Below are positions 1 through 8,974 of a stretch of DNA of 64,000 nt, piece by piece. The notes under the pieces were generated by a model, which saw only the letters and a list, made by a program, of their open reading frames with translations, was not told where the DNA came from and searched no databases. The stretch covers positions 100,926-164,925 of the forward strand of contig LVBB01000016.1 in assembly GCA_001603075.1 (NCBI GenBank), given 5' to 3'. Source of the stretch: Phycisphaerales bacterium Planc_01 (GTDB taxonomy: Bacteria; Planctomycetota; Phycisphaerae; Sedimentisphaerales; Anaerobacaceae). The position numbers were made by a program, and so were the translations under genes. The first letter of the stretch is position 1. Each line of letters starts with the position of its first letter.

Positions 1-2271
1 GGCCACGAACGCATGCTTCGAGCCGGCCTCCAGCGTCTCGCGGATCATCACGCCGGCCTTCGCCCACTCGTTGCTGCGAATCAGGCTGTCGACGCGGACC
101 GTGATCGACCCGTTGCCGTTGAGACTCTTGTAGGCGAAGCGGAACTGATCGCCCGTGTTCCAGATGTCGGTGCCGATCGCGCTCATGATGATGCTGCCGT
201 CGGCCGTCTCCTTGAACGACGGTGCGTTGCCACGGACGTACAGCACCAGTGTGTCGGCGCCGTTGCCCGTCCAGTTCTGCACCGAACCGAACGTGCGCTC
301 GGTCTCGGAGTAGAACGGGGAGGTGCTGTTGTCGTATTGCAGCGGCATCGACTGCGTGCCGCCGTGGACGATGGTCTTCTCGGCGAACGGCGTCTGGAGA
401 TAGCCGACCGTCGAACCGGTATTGTTCACCCAGCCGTCGAGCCACGTGTCGAAGATCGCCGTGCCCGCGTCGATGTCGTCGTTGTACGTCTCGAAGCCGT
501 CGATCGAGGCATATTCCTGCGTCGAGAAGCTCCACAGGGGGCTGCCCCAGGTCGGGTTCGCGTCGTCCGGATTGATCGCATCGACCATCCAGTAGTACGT
601 GCTGCCGAACTCGATGTTGCCCGGCGTCAACGTCACACCGGCGGTTGTGCCGACCAGGGCCAGTTCGTTCGGGTCGCCGGCTATGTAGACATCGTACGAG
701 GCCGCGTCGCGACCGGCGCGCCAGCTCAGCGCGGTGGTGACATCCACACCCGCCGCCCCGTCGGCCGGCTGCGGCTCGCGGGCCTGCGCCGGGATGAACA
801 GGAAGCGGACTTCGCTCAGGCCGTACTGGCCCATCGTGCCGTGCCCGCTGTTGATATTCAGACGGACAAATCGGGCGGGAACGCCGCCGAAATCGATCGT
901 CGTATTGGCGACGTATGTGCCCGTCGCCGTAGCCCTGGCGAACACGACGTCGCCAAGAACGGTCCACTCTTCACCGTCGGTCGAGTACTCAACCGTGACG
1001 TCCTTGAGCCCGAAGCCCAGAAGCAGCTCGAACTGGACGTTGTAGTTCCAGACCCGCATCTCGTGGAGCTTGTAGACGCGGTCGAACTCGTACTGGATGT
1101 AGAACGGCCCTTCGTCCGGGGCATAGGCCAGCCACATATGCCCTGCCTCGGTTGAATGCTGATCGGCGGCATTGAGGCCCGAGCCATTGACGGTGTTTTC
1201 CGGCCCGGCGCCCACGTTGGACTGACCGGTGGTCGTGGCCATGATGTCAGCGATGGGATAGGCGAACGGCTCGGAGGTGAAGCTCCAGACCTCGCCCTTA
1301 TAGATCGCGTTGCTCGGCGGAGCGTTGACCTCATCGACGCGCCAGTAGTAGGTCGTCTCGAAATCGAGCAGCCCGGCCGGATCGTAGGTGGTCCCGGCCT
1401 GGCCCTGACTGACGAGCACGCCCATCGGGTTGCTCCGGCCGGCAGAGTTGACGTCGTCGAACGAGGTGCCGAAGTACACATCGTGGGTCGCCGCGAACTC
1501 GCCCGCCGTCCAGCTCAACACCACATCACGCGGAACGTCGATCGCCTGGTCTGCGGGGCTGGGGTCCTGGGCCACCGACTGGTCGGCTAAGCCGGCCATG
1601 ATCTTGACGACTTCGGCATCGGTGAGCGGTTTGTAATAGACTTGGACATCGTCGATCATGCCGGTGAAGTACTCCCCGCCATTCCACTGACCGATGTGCG
1701 TGTCACCGGTGATACCTTTGTAGGGTGTGGCCGTTGCCTGCGCTACCATCTCACCGTTGATGTAGATCCGTCGGTTCCTATTCTCGAAGTCGTACCACAG
1801 CGCAACGTGGTACCAGTTGCCCACTTGCACCGCAGTAGCAGCAGGGGAATCCAGGTCGTTGTTGTAGAATCCCATGCGAATGACACCGCCTGACCGCACT
1901 CGGAAATGCAGACTCGTATCCGTGGCGCCGGCCTGGACCTGGGCAAAGAAGATATGATCGCTGCTGGTCTGGCCCGGATTGATCCACATGGCGATGGTGA
2001 AGCTCCGATCATTGAATGGAATGTGCGGCGCGTTCACATAGGAGTTGGAGCCGTTGAATTGCAGCGCCGCCCCAAGCACACCAGCCACCCATACGGCGCC
2101 GCCTTCGATGGTGCCGTCGTTGCCATTGCCGCTACCGTCGGCCGCGACGGTCCCGGTGCCCTCGTCGAAGGGCCACCAGGCCACGAGGGCCGGATCGAAC
2201 CCGGCCATCGCAGACCACGCCGGGCCTAAGATCAGAAACGAAAGAAGCACAAGAAATGATCGCTTGAACAT
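1..2271 (-). CDS. Secreted LamG / discoidin-domain protein (C-terminus beyond window edge)
   Basis: This frame stays open from the ATG at 2271 to the left edge (757 codons). The ORF track misses it because the stop lies outside. An AAGGAGG sits just upstream of the ATG. Residues 1-23 form a signal peptide ending in AMA. A LamG/concanavalin-like domain follows (about 27-210, starting ALVAWWPFDEGTG). Next come two Ig/Fn3-like modules that begin SPADQAIDVPRDVVLSW (about 235) and QPADGAAGVDVTTALSW (about 497), with an F5/8 type C-like region between them (about 340-490). A third globular region follows, beginning near YASIDGFETYND. Proteins of this architecture are common in Planctomycetota and are thought to bind or process polysaccharides outside the cytoplasm. 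No catalytic domain is visible in the part present. It lies downstream of uvrC on the same strand but has its own promoter. Confidence 0.85.
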   Translation of the reverse strand, partial: MFKRSFLVLLSFLILGPAWSAMAGFDPALVAWWPFDEGTGTVAADGSGNGNDGTIEGGAVWVAGVLGAALQFNGSNSYVNAPHIPFNDRSFTIAMWINPGQTSSDHIFFAQVQAGATDTSLHFRVRSGGVIRMGFYNNDLDSPAATAVQVGNWYHVALWYDFENRNRRIYINGEMVAQATATPYKGITGDTHIGQWNGGEYFTGMIDDVQVYYKPLTDAEVVKIMAGLADQSVAQDPSPADQAIDVPRDVVLSWTAGEFAATHDVYFGTSFDDVNSAGRSNPMGVLVSQGQAGTTYDPAGLLDFETTYYWRVDEVNAPPSNAIYKGEVWSFTSEPFAYPIADIMATTTGQSNVGAGPENTVNGSGLNAADQHSTEAGHMWLAYAPDEGPFYIQYEFDRVYKLHEMRVWNYNVQFELLLGFGLKDVTVEYSTDGEEWTVLGDVVFARATATGTYVANTTIDFGGVPARFVRLNINSGHGTMGQYGLSEVRFLFIPAQAREPQPADGAAGVDVTTALSWRAGRDAASYDVYIAGDPNELALVGTTAGVTLTPGNIEFGSTYYWMVDAINPDDANPTWGSPLWSFSTQEYASIDGFETYNDDIDAGTAIFDTWLDGWVNNTGSTVGYLQTPFAEKTIVHGGTQSMPLQYDNSTSPFYSETERTFGSVQNWTGNGADTLVLYVRGNAPSFKETADGSIIMSAIGTDIWNTGDQFRFAYKSLNGNGSITVRVDSLIRSNEWAKAGVMIRETLEAGSKHAFVA

Positions 2272-2468
2272 GACACATCCTCCTTCAGACAGAGTGAACT
2301 CTGCGAACCGCTCTCGGTCACACACCGAGAACACTCTCTCTCCGCAACGTGTCGAGGACGTTGTTCTCCTCGCACGCGGGCGCCGGCCAGGCCGGCTCAT
2401 CGTCTTCCCTCAGACGGAACACAGCGCCAGTGTCTTGCCGTTCACCTCCTTCCCGGAGAAACGTCGTG

Positions 2469-2497
2469 TGTATAAGGCCAAATGTGAATGCTGACAA
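2469..2497 (-). promoter_or_regulatory. Candidate sigma70 promoter of the LamG/discoidin gene
   Basis: On the minus strand TTGTCA and TATACA are separated by exactly 17 bp. They lie about 200 bp upstream of the LamG gene start in an otherwise non-coding, locally AT-richer stretch. This is pattern match only. The remainder of 2272-2606 shows no gene. Confidence 0.5.
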
Positions 2498-2606
2498 CAG
2501 AAGCTCTCGAGTCTATTTATAGCATATCCGAGGGCCGGGATTCAACAACAATCCGCTCGCCTGCCCGCCCGTCGGGCAAAGGCCCGTTCCGAAAGCCGCA
2601 GCACCC

Positions 2607-3983
2607 CTACTTCTCGTCGAACATCTTCTTGTCGCGCAAGAGGTGGTGGTAGTGCTGGGCGAAGCGATGGGCCTCGTCGCGGACATACTGGAGCAGCTTG
2701 CGGACCGGCGAATGGGCCGGCAGCTTCAGTGGCTGGGATTCGCCCTGGAGGTAAATGTCCTCCTCGCGTTTGGCGATCGAGGCCATCTTCGTGTGGGGCG
2801 GCTCCACGTCGGCCAGCCCTTCGGCCCGGCACGCGGCGATCATCGCGCCAAACGCGGCCTCGGCGGCATGCAGGTGCCCCAGGCCGCCGTCGATCAGGAT
2901 CAGATCGGGCCAGAGTTCTTCACCTCGCAGGGCATACTTGTATCGGCGGCGGACGACCTCGGCAATCATCGCGTAGTCGTCGATGCCGGCGACGGTCTTG
3001 ATCCTGAAACGGCGATAGCCGCTCTTGAAAGGCCGTCCGTCGATGAACTTGACCAGCGAGCCGACCGCCTCCTGTCCGCTGAGATTGGCGATGTCGATCC
3101 CCTCAATGATGCGGACCTGGTTCGGGACGCCCAGAATGTCGCGCAGCTTGACCAAGGCCTCGGTCGGATCGGCGGCGAAGACCTCGGGCTGGACGTGCTC
3201 GTCGGGCGTTCCCCGGTCGTCGAGGCCCTCGATCAGGCGAATGCGGTCGCGGAACATGGCCGCCTTTTCATACTGGAGGTTGCCGGCCGCCTCGTCCATC
3301 CGCTCGCGCAGCCACCGCAGCACGGCGGATCGCTTGGACCGGAGGAAGCGGATCAGGTCCTGGATCGTCCTGCGGTAGTCCGCCCTGTCGATCCGCGCCG
3401 CGCACGGGGCGGTGCACTGCTTGATGCTGTGGAGCAGGCAGGGGCGAAAGAACCGCCGCTTGGGGTCGGCGTCGTGAATCTCCAGGCCGCACGTTCGGAA
3501 CCGAAAGATCTTCTGAAGTTCCACGAGGACGGCCCGCAGGTCCTTGACGTTGGCGAATGGACCGAACAGCCGCGTGCCCTTGGCTTGGGGCTTTCGCGTG
3601 ATGTAGACGCCGGGAAAGTCCTCCCGCGTGGTGATTTCCAGATAGGGAAACGTCTTGTCGTCGGTCAGGTCGGTGTTGTAGGGCGGGCGGATGTCCTTGA
3701 TCAGCCGGGCCTCTTTGAGCATGGCGTCGACTTCGTTCTCGGTTTCGAGGAAGTCCACCGCGCAGACCTTGCCGGCCATCTCCAGGATCTTCGGCCCGCG
3801 CGAGACGGCCAGGTCGCTGCCGGGCTGAAAGTAGCTGGCAACGCGAGAGCGAAGGCTCTTGGCTTTGCCGATATAGAGAACGACATCGTCGGGGCCCTTC
3901 AGGAAATACACGCCGGGTGTGCTGGGCAATTCCTTGATCCGCCCGCGAATCCGTTCGAGCCTCTCGTTCTCACCGTTGGCCAT
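2607..3983 (-). CDS. uvrC: Excinuclease ABC subunit UvrC, short form
   Basis: UvrC makes the dual incisions of nucleotide excision repair with UvrA and UvrB. Three domains are visible: an N-terminal GIY-YIG nuclease (STPGVYFLKGPDDVVLYIGKAKSL), a UVR motif (AAGNLQYEKAAMFRDRIRLI), and the RNase H-like nuclease with its two acidic sites (EGIDIANLSG, DLILIDGG) and the histidine in VRDEAHRFA. The protein is 458 aa against about 610 in E. coli, because it ends right after the RNase H fold and lacks the C-terminal tandem helix-hairpin-helix DNA-binding domain. The tracked ORF starts at a TTG (4007). I prefer the ATG at 3983, giving MANGENERLERI, with AGGA upstream. It is divergent from nrdJ. Confidence 0.93.
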   Translation of the reverse strand: MANGENERLERIRGRIKELPSTPGVYFLKGPDDVVLYIGKAKSLRSRVASYFQPGSDLAVSRGPKILEMAGKVCAVDFLETENEVDAMLKEARLIKDIRPPYNTDLTDDKTFPYLEITTREDFPGVYITRKPQAKGTRLFGPFANVKDLRAVLVELQKIFRFRTCGLEIHDADPKRRFFRPCLLHSIKQCTAPCAARIDRADYRRTIQDLIRFLRSKRSAVLRWLRERMDEAAGNLQYEKAAMFRDRIRLIEGLDDRGTPDEHVQPEVFAADPTEALVKLRDILGVPNQVRIIEGIDIANLSGQEAVGSLVKFIDGRPFKSGYRRFRIKTVAGIDDYAMIAEVVRRRYKYALRGEELWPDLILIDGGLGHLHAAEAAFGAMIAACRAEGLADVEPPHTKMASIAKREEDIYLQGESQPLKLPAHSPVRKLLQYVRDEAHRFAQHYHHLLRDKKMFDEK

Positions 3984-4474
3984 CAGCCGTCGTTCTTTCC
4001 TGCACAATATGTCTTCCGCCCACGCGACAGTCTCATTGTAACGCTACGGACGATGGGACAAAAGGGTTTGCCGACTCCGGACCGACAGGGTCGCTCGGCC
4101 CTCGGCACTGAAAACTGTGTCCTTATCGGGCTGCAAGAGATGCGTGCAGAATCAGACCGCGCGCCGCCAAGTAACATGCGATCCGTTATTTCTGACCTCG
4201 CGGCCACAAAGCGGTGGAAACGAACGGCTCACGTGAGGAAGAGCCAGGCGACAGGGCCCTTCACGCATTGGATTGGCCCACCAGCGACTCCTCGAACCCG
4301 TCCCGAGGCGGATGTCACGGTCCCAGAAAATTCCAGTCGCGCGCGATGCCGTAGCTTATGAGTTCGCAAGGATTAAGGATAAACTCCTCGTCTTGGCGCA
4401 AAAAATTCCTCGTTTTGCTCTTTACACCTCATCGGATTCTAAGTAAGTTGCCGATACTTGATTCATGGGTGTTT
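3984..4474. other. Intergenic region between uvrC and nrdJ
   Basis: This divergent spacer has no credible ORF. The stretch GAGCCAGGCGACAGGGCCC (about 4240) loosely resembles a cobalamin-riboswitch B12 box, but the other conserved riboswitch elements are absent. The last 150 bp are clearly AT-richer, as expected of promoter DNA. Confidence 0.5.
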
Positions 4475-4521
4475 CAACAATACCTTGTTTAGTCCCCGTC
4501 CACACAGACTATATGTAGTGG
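4475..4521 (+). promoter_or_regulatory. Tandem NrdR-box-like operators upstream of nrdJ
   Basis: Two imperfect palindromes match the known NrdR box (ACACwATATATwGTGT). They are CAACAATACCTTGTTT at 4475-4490 (11 of 16) and AGACTATATGTAGTGG at 4506-4521 (13 of 16). Their starts are 31 bp apart, the three-helical-turn spacing typical of paired NrdR boxes. The downstream box ends about 28 bp before the nrdJ start. Known biology: NrdR is an ATP/dATP-responsive repressor of ribonucleotide reductase genes. NrdR regulation here is inferred from sequence match and spacing. Confidence 0.65.
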
Positions 4522-4549
4522 TCTTTGTTTTGTCGCATGGAGGCGCTGA

Positions 4550-7500
4550 ATGTCTTACAGATTCGATCCGGAAAACCCTTTCAAAGACGAACGCAAGCGA
4601 GCCAGGAAAGGCCTTGTGCCTCAGGACACGAAGAGCTTGAAGATCGAGCCGCATTTCTCGACGCCGAATAAGCACCCCTTTGAAGAGATCGAGTGGGAGA
4701 TCCGCTCGGCAAAGATATCCAGCGACAGCGGCCAGGCCATCTTCGAGCAGGACGACATCGAGGTGCCCGCATCGTGGAGCCAACTGGCCACGAAAGTGGT
4801 TTCAAGCAAGTACTTCTACGGCGACGCCGAGTTGGGCCAGCGAGAGAATTCGGTCAAGCAACTGGTGCATCGTGTTTGCAGAACCATCGCCGATCGCGGT
4901 CTGAGGGATGGGTACTTCGCCACCGAACAGCAGGCGGACACCTACTACCACGAGTTGACCTGGCTGTGTATCAACCAGTACGGGGCCTTCAACTCACCCG
5001 TCTGGTTCAACGTGGGCCTGTACGACGTCTACGGGATCGGCGGCAGCAAGCACAACTACCACTGGGACGCTGAGAGACAGACCGCCGTGCCGTGCGAGAA
5101 CAGCTACGAGTATCCCCAAGCCTCGGCCTGCTTCATCCAGTCCGTGAAGGACTCGATGGAGGACATCATGCGCCTGGCCACCAGCGAGGCGATGCTCTTC
5201 AAGCACGGATCGGGGACCGGAACCGACTTATCAACACTGAGAAGCAGCAAAGAGAAGCTCTCCGGGGGGGGCAAGCCCTCGGGCCCGCTGAGCTTCATGC
5301 GGGTCTACGACCAGATCGCCGCGGTAATCAAGTCCGGCGGCAAGACCCGCCGTGCCGCCAAGATGCAGTCGCTCAAGGTCGACCACCCCGACATCAAGGA
5401 GTTCATTACCTGCAAGACCATCGAGGAGAAGAAGGCCTGGACCCTCATCGAGGCCGGCTACAGCGGCGAATACAACAGCGAGGCCTACGACAGCGTCATG
5501 TTCCAGAACTCAAACCTCTCGGTCCGCGTGACCGATGAGTTCCTGCAGGCTGCCGAGAAGGACGACGTCTGGATCACCCACGCGGTGACCAGCGGCGAGA
5601 AGCTGGGCGAGCACTCCGCCCGCGAGCTGATGCAGTTGATCGCGGAGGGCACGCGGGTCTGCGGCGACCCAGGCGTCCAGTACCACAGCACGATCAATCG
5701 CTGGCACACCTGCCCGAACTCCGGGCCCATCAACGCCTCGAACCCGTGCAGCGAATACATGTTCATCGACGATTCGGCCTGCAATCTGGCCTCGCTGAAC
5801 CTGATGAAATTCCGCAAGGACGATGGGACTTTCGACATCGATGGGTTCAAGAAGGCCGTTCGCCTGTTCATCATCGCCCAGGAGATCCTGGTCGACAACG
5901 GCAGCTATCCCGACCAGCCGATTACAGTCAACAGCCATCGATTCCGGCCTCTGGGGCTGGGTTTCGCCAACCTTGGCTCGCTGGTGATGAGCTTGGCCCT
6001 GCCCTACGATTCGGACCAGGCCCGTTCGCTGGCCTCGGCGATCGGCGCGATCATGACCGGCACCGCCTACGCCGTAAGTGCTGAGATCGCAGAGATTAAG
6101 GGCCCATTTGTCGAATTCGAGAAGAACAAGGACCCCATGCTGAAGGTCATCAACATGCACCGTCAGCATGCGTACGACATCCCCGAAGCGCATTGCCCCG
6201 ACTACCTGCGAAACGCGGCCAAGGACGCCTGGGACCAGGCGCTCGACACCGGCAGCAAGGTGGGCTTCCGCAACGCCCAGACGACGGTCCTGGCACCGAC
6301 CGGAACGATCGGCTTCCTGATGGACTGCGATACGACGGGGATCGAGCCGGATATCGCGCTGGTCAAATACAAACTGCTGGCCGGCGGCGGCATGCTCAAA
6401 CTGGTCAACCGGACCGTGCCGATGGCCCTCGAACGGCTGGGCTACACCCCGGACGACATCAAGGCCATATGCGACTATATCGACGAGCACGAGACCATTG
6501 AAAACGCACCGAAGCTTATGGACGACCACCTGCCGGTCTTCGATTGCGCGTTCAAGCCGAGAAACGGCAAGCGTTTCATCAAATACCAAGCCCATTTAAG
6601 GATGATGGCCGCGGTGCAGCCGTTCATCTCCGGCGCGATCAGCAAGACGATCAACATGCCCAAGGAGAGCACGGCCGAGGAGATCATGGCCGCCTACACC
6701 GAAGGCTGGAAACTCGGCCTCAAGGCCGTGGCGATCTACCGCGACGGGTCCAAGCGTCTCCAGCCGGTATCGACCGACAAGCACAAGGAAGAGAAGGCCA
6801 AGGTGGCGGTCGAAGCCGCTCCCGCCCGTCCGTTCCGCCGGCGGCTGCCGGACACGCGGCAGAGCATCACGCACAAGTTCAGCGTTACCGGACACGAAGG
6901 CTATCTGACGGTGGGGCTATACGAGGACGGTCAGCCTGGTGAAATGTTTATCACCATGGCCAAGGAGGGCAGCACCGTCGGAGGCCTTATGGACGTGATC
7001 GGCACCTGTACGTCGATGGCATTGCAGTACGGGGTGCCCCTGATCACCCTGGTGGACAAGTTCCGCCACGCCCGGTTCGAGCCGTCGGGGATGACCTCGA
7101 ACCGCGACATCCCGTTCGCCAAGAGCCTGATCGACTACATCTTCTGCTGGCTGGGCTGCCAGTTCATCCCGGGCTACGCCGACAAGAACCTGCCCAACCG
7201 CTCGGGCGCCGTGGCCGCCGAAAGCAAGACCACCACGACCGCCCGCGAGTTGGTGGAAAAGACCAAGGACCTGGCGCACAAGATCGCCGAGGCCAAGGCC
7301 GCCGGAAACGGCGCCAAGAAGAAGACCGGGCGGGACAACGGCGCCAAGCCCGTCCCCGCCGGGCGGGAGGCCAAGGCCGAGCCCGTGATCCCCACGGACC
7401 GCCTCTCCGAGGCCACCGGCCGGATCCGGGCCCTCGTCGCCTCGACGATCCCGCAGCCCGAAGGCGCCCTGGACACCGAAGCCGCTGTCATGCACCAGTT

Positions 7501-7624
7501 CAGCGCCCAGTTCGCCCACTTCGGCGACGACGCCCCCGCCTGCGACATCTGCGGCGCCATCACCGTCCGCAACGGAACCTGCTACAAGTGCTTCAACTGT
7601 GGCAACTCGATGGGATGCTCGTAA
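4550..7624 (+). CDS. nrdJ: Vitamin B12-dependent (class II) ribonucleoside-diphosphate reductase
   Basis: It reduces ribonucleotides to deoxyribonucleotides with an adenosylcobalamin-generated thiyl radical, so it needs neither oxygen nor a glycyl radical enzyme. The 1024-aa protein has the class II barrel: QASACFIQSVKDSMEDIM, the KHGSGTGTDLSTLRSSKE substrate loop, NPCSEYMFIDDSACNLASLN with the active-site NPCSE, and the phosphate-binding LAPTGTIGF. A Lys/Ala-rich linker (about 890-950) leads to a C-terminal zinc-ribbon-like tail CDICGAI..CYKCFNCGNSMGCS, which includes the redox cysteines typical of NrdJ. GGAGG lies 8 bp before the ATG. Tandem NrdR-like boxes sit in the promoter region and a stem-loop follows the stop. 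Confidence 0.96.
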   Translation: MSYRFDPENPFKDERKRARKGLVPQDTKSLKIEPHFSTPNKHPFEEIEWEIRSAKISSDSGQAIFEQDDIEVPASWSQLATKVVSSKYFYGDAELGQRENSVKQLVHRVCRTIADRGLRDGYFATEQQADTYYHELTWLCINQYGAFNSPVWFNVGLYDVYGIGGSKHNYHWDAERQTAVPCENSYEYPQASACFIQSVKDSMEDIMRLATSEAMLFKHGSGTGTDLSTLRSSKEKLSGGGKPSGPLSFMRVYDQIAAVIKSGGKTRRAAKMQSLKVDHPDIKEFITCKTIEEKKAWTLIEAGYSGEYNSEAYDSVMFQNSNLSVRVTDEFLQAAEKDDVWITHAVTSGEKLGEHSARELMQLIAEGTRVCGDPGVQYHSTINRWHTCPNSGPINASNPCSEYMFIDDSACNLASLNLMKFRKDDGTFDIDGFKKAVRLFIIAQEILVDNGSYPDQPITVNSHRFRPLGLGFANLGSLVMSLALPYDSDQARSLASAIGAIMTGTAYAVSAEIAEIKGPFVEFEKNKDPMLKVINMHRQHAYDIPEAHCPDYLRNAAKDAWDQALDTGSKVGFRNAQTTVLAPTGTIGFLMDCDTTGIEPDIALVKYKLLAGGGMLKLVNRTVPMALERLGYTPDDIKAICDYIDEHETIENAPKLMDDHLPVFDCAFKPRNGKRFIKYQAHLRMMAAVQPFISGAISKTINMPKESTAEEIMAAYTEGWKLGLKAVAIYRDGSKRLQPVSTDKHKEEKAKVAVEAAPARPFRRRLPDTRQSITHKFSVTGHEGYLTVGLYEDGQPGEMFITMAKEGSTVGGLMDVIGTCTSMALQYGVPLITLVDKFRHARFEPSGMTSNRDIPFAKSLIDYIFCWLGCQFIPGYADKNLPNRSGAVAAESKTTTTARELVEKTKDLAHKIAEAKAAGNGAKKKTGRDNGAKPVPAGREAKAEPVIPTDRLSEATGRIRALVASTIPQPEGALDTEAAVMHQFSAQFAHFGDDAPACDICGAITVRNGTCYKCFNCGNSMGCS

Positions 7625-7657
7625 ATTGATGGTTGATAATTGATTATTGTTGATTCG
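7622..7657. repeat. ATTGATnnTTGAT-type intergenic repeat, copy 1
   Basis: A low-complexity AT-rich run of TTGAT/TGATT units begins at the nrdJ stop codon. Similar runs follow the second GLUG gene (27010-27041) and the subtilase gene (29670-29703), each time directly after a stop codon. Confidence 0.6.
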
Positions 7658-7660
7658 CCC

Positions 7661-7687
7661 GGGCGGATGACCACTGGTCGTCCGCCC
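7661..7687 (+). terminator. Stem-loop after nrdJ
   Basis: GGGCGGATGACC and GGTCGTCCGCCC pair as a 12-bp stem with one wobble and an ACT loop. Only a weak T-rich tract follows (CTTCCGTTTG), so it may terminate poorly or stabilise the 3' end. Confidence 0.55.
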
Positions 7688-7750
7688 GCTTCCGTTTGTG
7701 GCCCTGGGTGCGGGCGGAATATGGTGGCACGTGGGTCTGCCGCCCCGCGT

Positions 7751-7936
7751 TGTCATTCCGACTGGAGCGGAGCGGAATGGAGGAATCTGGCATCGAACGG
7801 GCGGTGCCGTGGGTTTCGCGGCGGTTCTCAGTATGCAGCAATGGGTCAACCGTTCCACGGTTCAGACACGGGCCGGGCCACCGCCTTCTTCGCCGCCAGA
7901 CCCTTCGACTCCACTTCGTTCCGCTCAGGATGACAG
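7751..7936. repeat. Dispersed-repeat-like element with SGTKWSRR signature
   Basis: The segment is bounded by TTGTCATTCCGACTGGAGCG and by CTTCGACTCCACTTCGTTCC followed by GCTCAGGATGACAG, which are roughly inverted relatives of each other. Such CATTCCGA..GCGGAATGGAGGAATCT and CTTCGACTCC..GGATGACA strings recur between genes in many bacterial genomes and create spurious ORFs such as the minus-strand one reading SVILSGTKWSRR. I infer a non-coding mobile or REP-like repeat. Only one copy is seen in this window. Confidence 0.5.
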
Positions 7937-8103
7937 AAGAAGAGAGGCTCCGCTCGAGATCGCAAGAGGGACGCCTGCCGATCCGAGGCATGGTGGCCAT
8001 AGGGCATGGCCCGAATCCGCCACCATTTGCCGACCGCACCCGTCCTGCTCAGCGGCGGGTATGGGGCTTGCAGAGATCTCCGGATTTCCGTGGGATGGAA
8101 GGT

Positions 8104-8301
8104 ATGATCCAGGCGGAAGACATTGTCGGCGGCGAATGGGCCGAGTGGTATCGGCTCAGCCCCTTGCAGCGATGGCACATCAGTAGCCAGTTGTGGAAGT
8201 ATTGCCTGCAAATCGGAGGTTCGCTTGACCCCGAGCCGGATACGGAAAGTCCTTTCTACGATGGCCGAACTGGAACGCCTGCGCCACTCCATGCGCAGTG
8301 A
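8104..8301 (+). CDS. Small conserved hypothetical protein (GGSLDPEPDT family)
   Basis: This 65-aa ORF sits inside a longer tracked frame whose first half overlaps repeat DNA. It reads MIQAEDIVGGEWAEWYRLS.., then WKYCLQIGGSLDPEPDTESP. From memory, proteins with the EWYRLSP and GGSLDPEPDTQSPFFD signatures occur widely in Planctomycetota and related phyla, often beside nucleotidyltransferase-type genes. I cannot name a function. GGAAGG lies just before the ATG at 8104, and an in-frame ATG at 8095 is an alternative. No partner gene follows and the C-terminus diverges (DGRTGTPAPLHAQ), so it may be an orphan remnant. The rest of 7940-8450 shows no gene. Confidence 0.5.
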   Translation: MIQAEDIVGGEWAEWYRLSPLQRWHISSQLWKYCLQIGGSLDPEPDTESPFYDGRTGTPAPLHAQ

Positions 8302-8459
8302 CCGCCAGACGGATGCGGAGGCCCAATAGCTCCTCGGAAGGGCCTCAGAATTCGCTGGCGCACCTTCAGGCCGCATGCCACGACACATATGGAGACAGGC
8401 CGCAGCCAATCCATGGCTCAGATTCGCCCCAAAATCAGGAAAATTCGGGGCAAAATCGT

Positions 8460-8487
8460 TTGACAGGGGGCGGGCGTTTGCTAAAAT
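8460..8487 (+). promoter_or_regulatory. Sigma70 promoter of rplM-rpsI
   Basis: A perfect TTGACA is followed after 16 bp by TAAAAT, 41 bp before the rplM start. A small imperfect inverted repeat (GCCCCAAAAT..ATTCGGGGC) lies just upstream. This is one of the best promoter matches in the window. Confidence 0.75.
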
Positions 8488-8527
8488 GCACAGTTTCTAA
8501 TCCGGAAACAGCATAGAGAGTCCGACT

Positions 8528-8959
8528 ATGAAAAGCTTCATGGCCAAGAACAACGAAGTCGAGCAGAAATGGCTGCTGGTGGACGCCGAGGACGCGATTC
8601 TCGGGCGGATGGCCGCCAAGATCGCGCCGATTCTGATGGGCAAAACCAAGCCGACCTATACGCCCCACGTGGACGTAGGCGACTATATCGTGGTCGTCAA
8701 CGCCGAGAAGGTGCGGGTCACCGGCAAGAAAGCCGAGCAGAAGGAATACGACTGGTACACCCACCATCCCGGCGGGCACAAGTACGCCAGCTTCGCGGAG
8801 ATGATGCGCAAGAAGCCGGAGCGTGTGATCGAGCTGGCGGTCCGAAGGATGCTGCCGAAGAACAAGCTGGGCCGCAAGATGCTCAAGAAGATGAAGGTCT
8901 ATCGTGGCCCGGACCACGAGCACCAAGCCCAGCAACCCGAGCCGATCGAACTGTCCTAA
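8528..8959 (+). CDS. rplM: 50S ribosomal protein L13
   Basis: This 143-aa protein is a primary-binding protein of the large ribosomal subunit. Recognisable L13 motifs are WLLVDAEDAILGRMAAKIAPIL, the GDYIVVVNAEKVRVTGKK strand region, and AVRRMLPKNKLGRKMLKKMKVYRG near the end. It is followed 15 bp later by rpsI, the universal rplM-rpsI pair. The start is ATG at 8528; an internal ATG at codon 5 is possible. Confidence 0.97.
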   Translation: MKSFMAKNNEVEQKWLLVDAEDAILGRMAAKIAPILMGKTKPTYTPHVDVGDYIVVVNAEKVRVTGKKAEQKEYDWYTHHPGGHKYASFAEMMRKKPERVIELAVRRMLPKNKLGRKMLKKMKVYRGPDHEHQAQQPEPIELS

Positions 8960-8974
8960 GCGGAACCTTGAACC

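Noticed and set aside
13-1155. 380-aa plus-strand ORF
   Set aside because: It is the complement of the LamG/discoidin coding frame on the minus strand and has no sensible composition.
4230-4270. Cobalamin riboswitch upstream of the B12-dependent reductase
   Set aside because: Only a loose B12-box-like string is present; the other conserved core elements are missing and the position is far from the gene.
2643-4361. 572-aa plus-strand ORF
   Set aside because: Antisense shadow of uvrC.
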